A DNA stretch of 64,000 bases from Acrocarpospora pleiomorpha. GTDB taxonomy: Bacteria; Actinomycetota; Actinomycetes; Streptosporangiales; Streptosporangiaceae. Within the stretch, counting starts at the first letter, position 1, and the number at the start of each line of letters is the position of its first letter. The DNA is taken from assembly GCF_009687885.1 (NCBI RefSeq), contig NZ_BLAF01000008.1, positions 62,001 through 126,000 of the forward strand, given 5' to 3'. Positions 62,678 through 64,000 of this stretch are shown one piece after another. The notes under the pieces were generated by a model that saw only the letters and a program-made list of their open reading frames with translations, did no database searches and was not told the DNA's origin. Both the position numbers and the translations under genes were made by a program.

Positions 62678-63240
62678 ACGGCGATGCTGTAGAGCTCGGG
62701 ACAGGTCGCGCCGGGTGGATGAGCGCGGTGCCCTTGGCTTGCAGGCCGATCCCGATGCCGGAACCGGACCGGCGGGCGGCGGTCAGGCAGATGAGCCCGA
62801 GGTCGACGGTGTCGTTGATCCTGACCACCCGCCCGACACAGCGCGGTCATCACGTCGGCCATGGTCAGCCCGGTCTCCCGGATGGTCCACGCCGCGTGCA
62901 GGATCGCCACCGCGTCGCTCGCGGTCAGATCCTTCGACCCGGCCGCGTCCACCGCCGACTTCACCTGCTCGTGGGTGAAGTCCGCCAGCCCGAACCGCCC
63001 GTACACGGCCTGTACGGCTTGCGCCGCCCGATCCCGCAACGCCCCGATCTCCGCCGCCGACGCGGTCCGAAGCCCCAGCCCACCCCCCAATCCCGCTGCA
63101 TCGCCAGATAATCGTCGATGTCCTCAGCGTTCCAATTAGAAGGACCGAACATGTTGTCGTACCGCTGAATCGATCCGAACCCACCACACGAAGTCCGACC
63201 CCGCCAGGAAGATCGGCAGCGTCCTGGACGTACGCCGCGG
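62678..63240 (-). pseudogene. Frameshifted unknown gene abutting the TnpB element
   Basis: Three frames join into one protein-like run on the minus strand: IQRYDNMFGPSNWNAEDIDD, then (shift in a G6 run near 63085) GLRTASAAEIGALRDRAAQAV and FTHEQVKSAVDAAGSKDLTA, then (shift near 62850) RVVRINDTVDLGLICLTAAR and IGIGLQAKGTALIHPAR. It stops being protein-like where the TnpB right end begins. The family is not recognised. Homopolymer indels could be sequencing errors; in that case it is a truncated but readable gene. Confidence 0.6.
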
Positions 63241-63443
63241 CAGGGGGCCTCTCCCTTGTATTTATCCGTGCGCGAATAGTGACACCCAAGGAGCTTGTCA
63301 AGCTATACGACATGTAATGCAAATGCTTACAAATCGAACGATTGACAAAATGCGGAAACTGTTCCGAAATTGCGCCTTAAATGGACCGGAAATTGGTTTG
63401 GGTCGCGCGCAGATTGTCGGTGCCAGGTCGTATCGTGGGCGCT
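63241..63443. promoter_or_regulatory. Promoter region of the LigD-type gene
   Basis: AT-rich compared with its surroundings; no specific motif was identified. Confidence 0.4.
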
Positions 63444-64000
63444 ATGTCCGATGCGGAGATCATTGAGGTCGCCGGCCGGGAAGTGAAGATCACCAGCCCT
63501 GAGCGGGTGGTCTTTCCCCGCACCGGCCACACCAAGCTGGACCTGGTCCGTTTCTACGCCGCCGTTGGGGAGGGCGCCCTCCGCGGCGTCGCCGACCGCC
63601 CGCTGGTGCTCAAACGATTCGTGCACGGCGTCGACGAGGAACCGTTCTTCCAGAAGCGCGCCCCGGCCAAACGCCCGGCCTGGATCGAGGTGGCCGAGCT
63701 GCGCTACCCGTCCGGCCGCTCCGCGGAGGAGGTCGTCGGCCGCGACCTCGCCGCCGTGCTCTGGACCGTCAACCTGGGCTGCGTGGACCTCAACCCGCAT
63801 CCGGTCCGCGTCCCCGACCTGGATCACCCCGATGAGCTGCGGATCGACCTCGACCCGGTGCCCGGCGTCTCCTGGGACGAGATCGTCGACGTCGCCTTCC
63901 TGGCCAGGGACGTGCTCGGCGAGCACGGCCTGACAGCATGGCCGAAAACCTCGGGCTCGCGGGGCTTCCACGTCTACGCCCGGATCACCCCCGGCTGGAC
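63444..64000 (+). CDS. LigD-type polymerase/primase domain protein (partial)
   Basis: From ATG 63444 an open frame runs past the window end: GREVKITSPERVVFPRTGHT, a mid-region VDLNPHPVRVPDLDHPDELR, the catalytic DLDP (RIDLDPVPGVSWDEI), and WPKTSGSRGFHVY. This is the polymerase domain of non-homologous end joining (LigD PolDom or stand-alone PrimPol), which adds nucleotides at break ends with ligase and Ku. At least 185 residues are present. Whether a ligase domain follows is outside the window. Confidence 0.9.
   Translation, partial: MSDAEIIEVAGREVKITSPERVVFPRTGHTKLDLVRFYAAVGEGALRGVADRPLVLKRFVHGVDEEPFFQKRAPAKRPAWIEVAELRYPSGRSAEEVVGRDLAAVLWTVNLGCVDLNPHPVRVPDLDHPDELRIDLDPVPGVSWDEIVDVAFLARDVLGEHGLTAWPKTSGSRGFHVYARITPGW

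Overview
The window is high-GC DNA with dense, often 4-bp-overlapping genes, frequent GTG and TTG starts, Tat and lipoprotein signals, Ser-Pro linkers in cellulases, a GerW-like sporulation protein and a palindrome of the CebR operator type. This fits a filamentous actinobacterium, plausibly of the Streptosporangiales; the genus is an inference. No tRNA, rRNA or CRISPR array was seen.

Layout. 1-4.7 kb: the end of a possible helicase gene, a kinase-like protein, a BlaR1/MecR1-type M48 peptidase without its usual BlaI partner, and a Tat-exported PHP-domain protein. 4.7-13.8 kb: a one-strand catabolic island made of two tight operons (FMO-RidA-DUF1028-M20 amidohydrolase, and NCS1 permease-ALDH-GMC oxidoreductase) around a LysR regulator. 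14-19.4 kb: a GH9 and a GH48 cellulase with CebR-type operators. 19.5-30.5 kb: a HIT protein beside an acyl-CoA dehydrogenase relic, a CitAB/DcuSR-type two-component system divergent from DctA, then a LytS/LytTR pair followed by two SSS-family symporters with small membrane partners. Two matching CRP-like palindromes precede dctA and the second symporter operon, and a switch-like RNA leader lies between the LytS and LytTR genes.

30.5-41.7 kb holds metabolic singletons: a dinucleotide-dependent reductase, a WS/DGAT acyltransferase, a sulfite-oxidase-fold molybdoenzyme, DNA polymerase X behind a PaaK-like ligase, TetR with a TIM-barrel protein, a methyltransferase, a TauE/SafE permease and an aldo/keto reductase. 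41.8-45.7 kb is an accessory patch of small proteins: a secreted I36-type inhibitor, an antitoxin-PIN pair, three unrecognised proteins, a lipoprotein and an antitoxin gene interrupted by one stop codon. 45.7-48.8 kb encodes a GH30 enzyme with a ricin-type lectin domain and a LacI regulator.

48.9-64 kb contains a hydrolase, a membrane protein, a GerW-like protein whose 3' end is expanded into a 65-bp tandem repeat, a tandem GNAT, a PrsW-like protease, an unusually large TnpB (666 aa) beside a decayed IS607-type TnpA, a pentapeptide-repeat-like membrane protein, DUF2203, a CbiX-like protein divergent from a ribokinase, a second TnpB with a likely omega-RNA 3' end abutting a broken gene, and the 5' part of a LigD-type polymerase gene that runs off the window.

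Functionally, the region combines extracellular polysaccharide degradation, uptake of small organic acids under two-component and probable CRP control, and an uncharacterised nitrogenous-substrate pathway. Many relics point to repeated insertion and deletion. The strongest candidates for something undescribed are the mutually exclusive leader RNA at 25.5 kb, the FMO/RidA/DUF1028/M20/NCS1/ALDH/GMC island, and the oversized TnpB.
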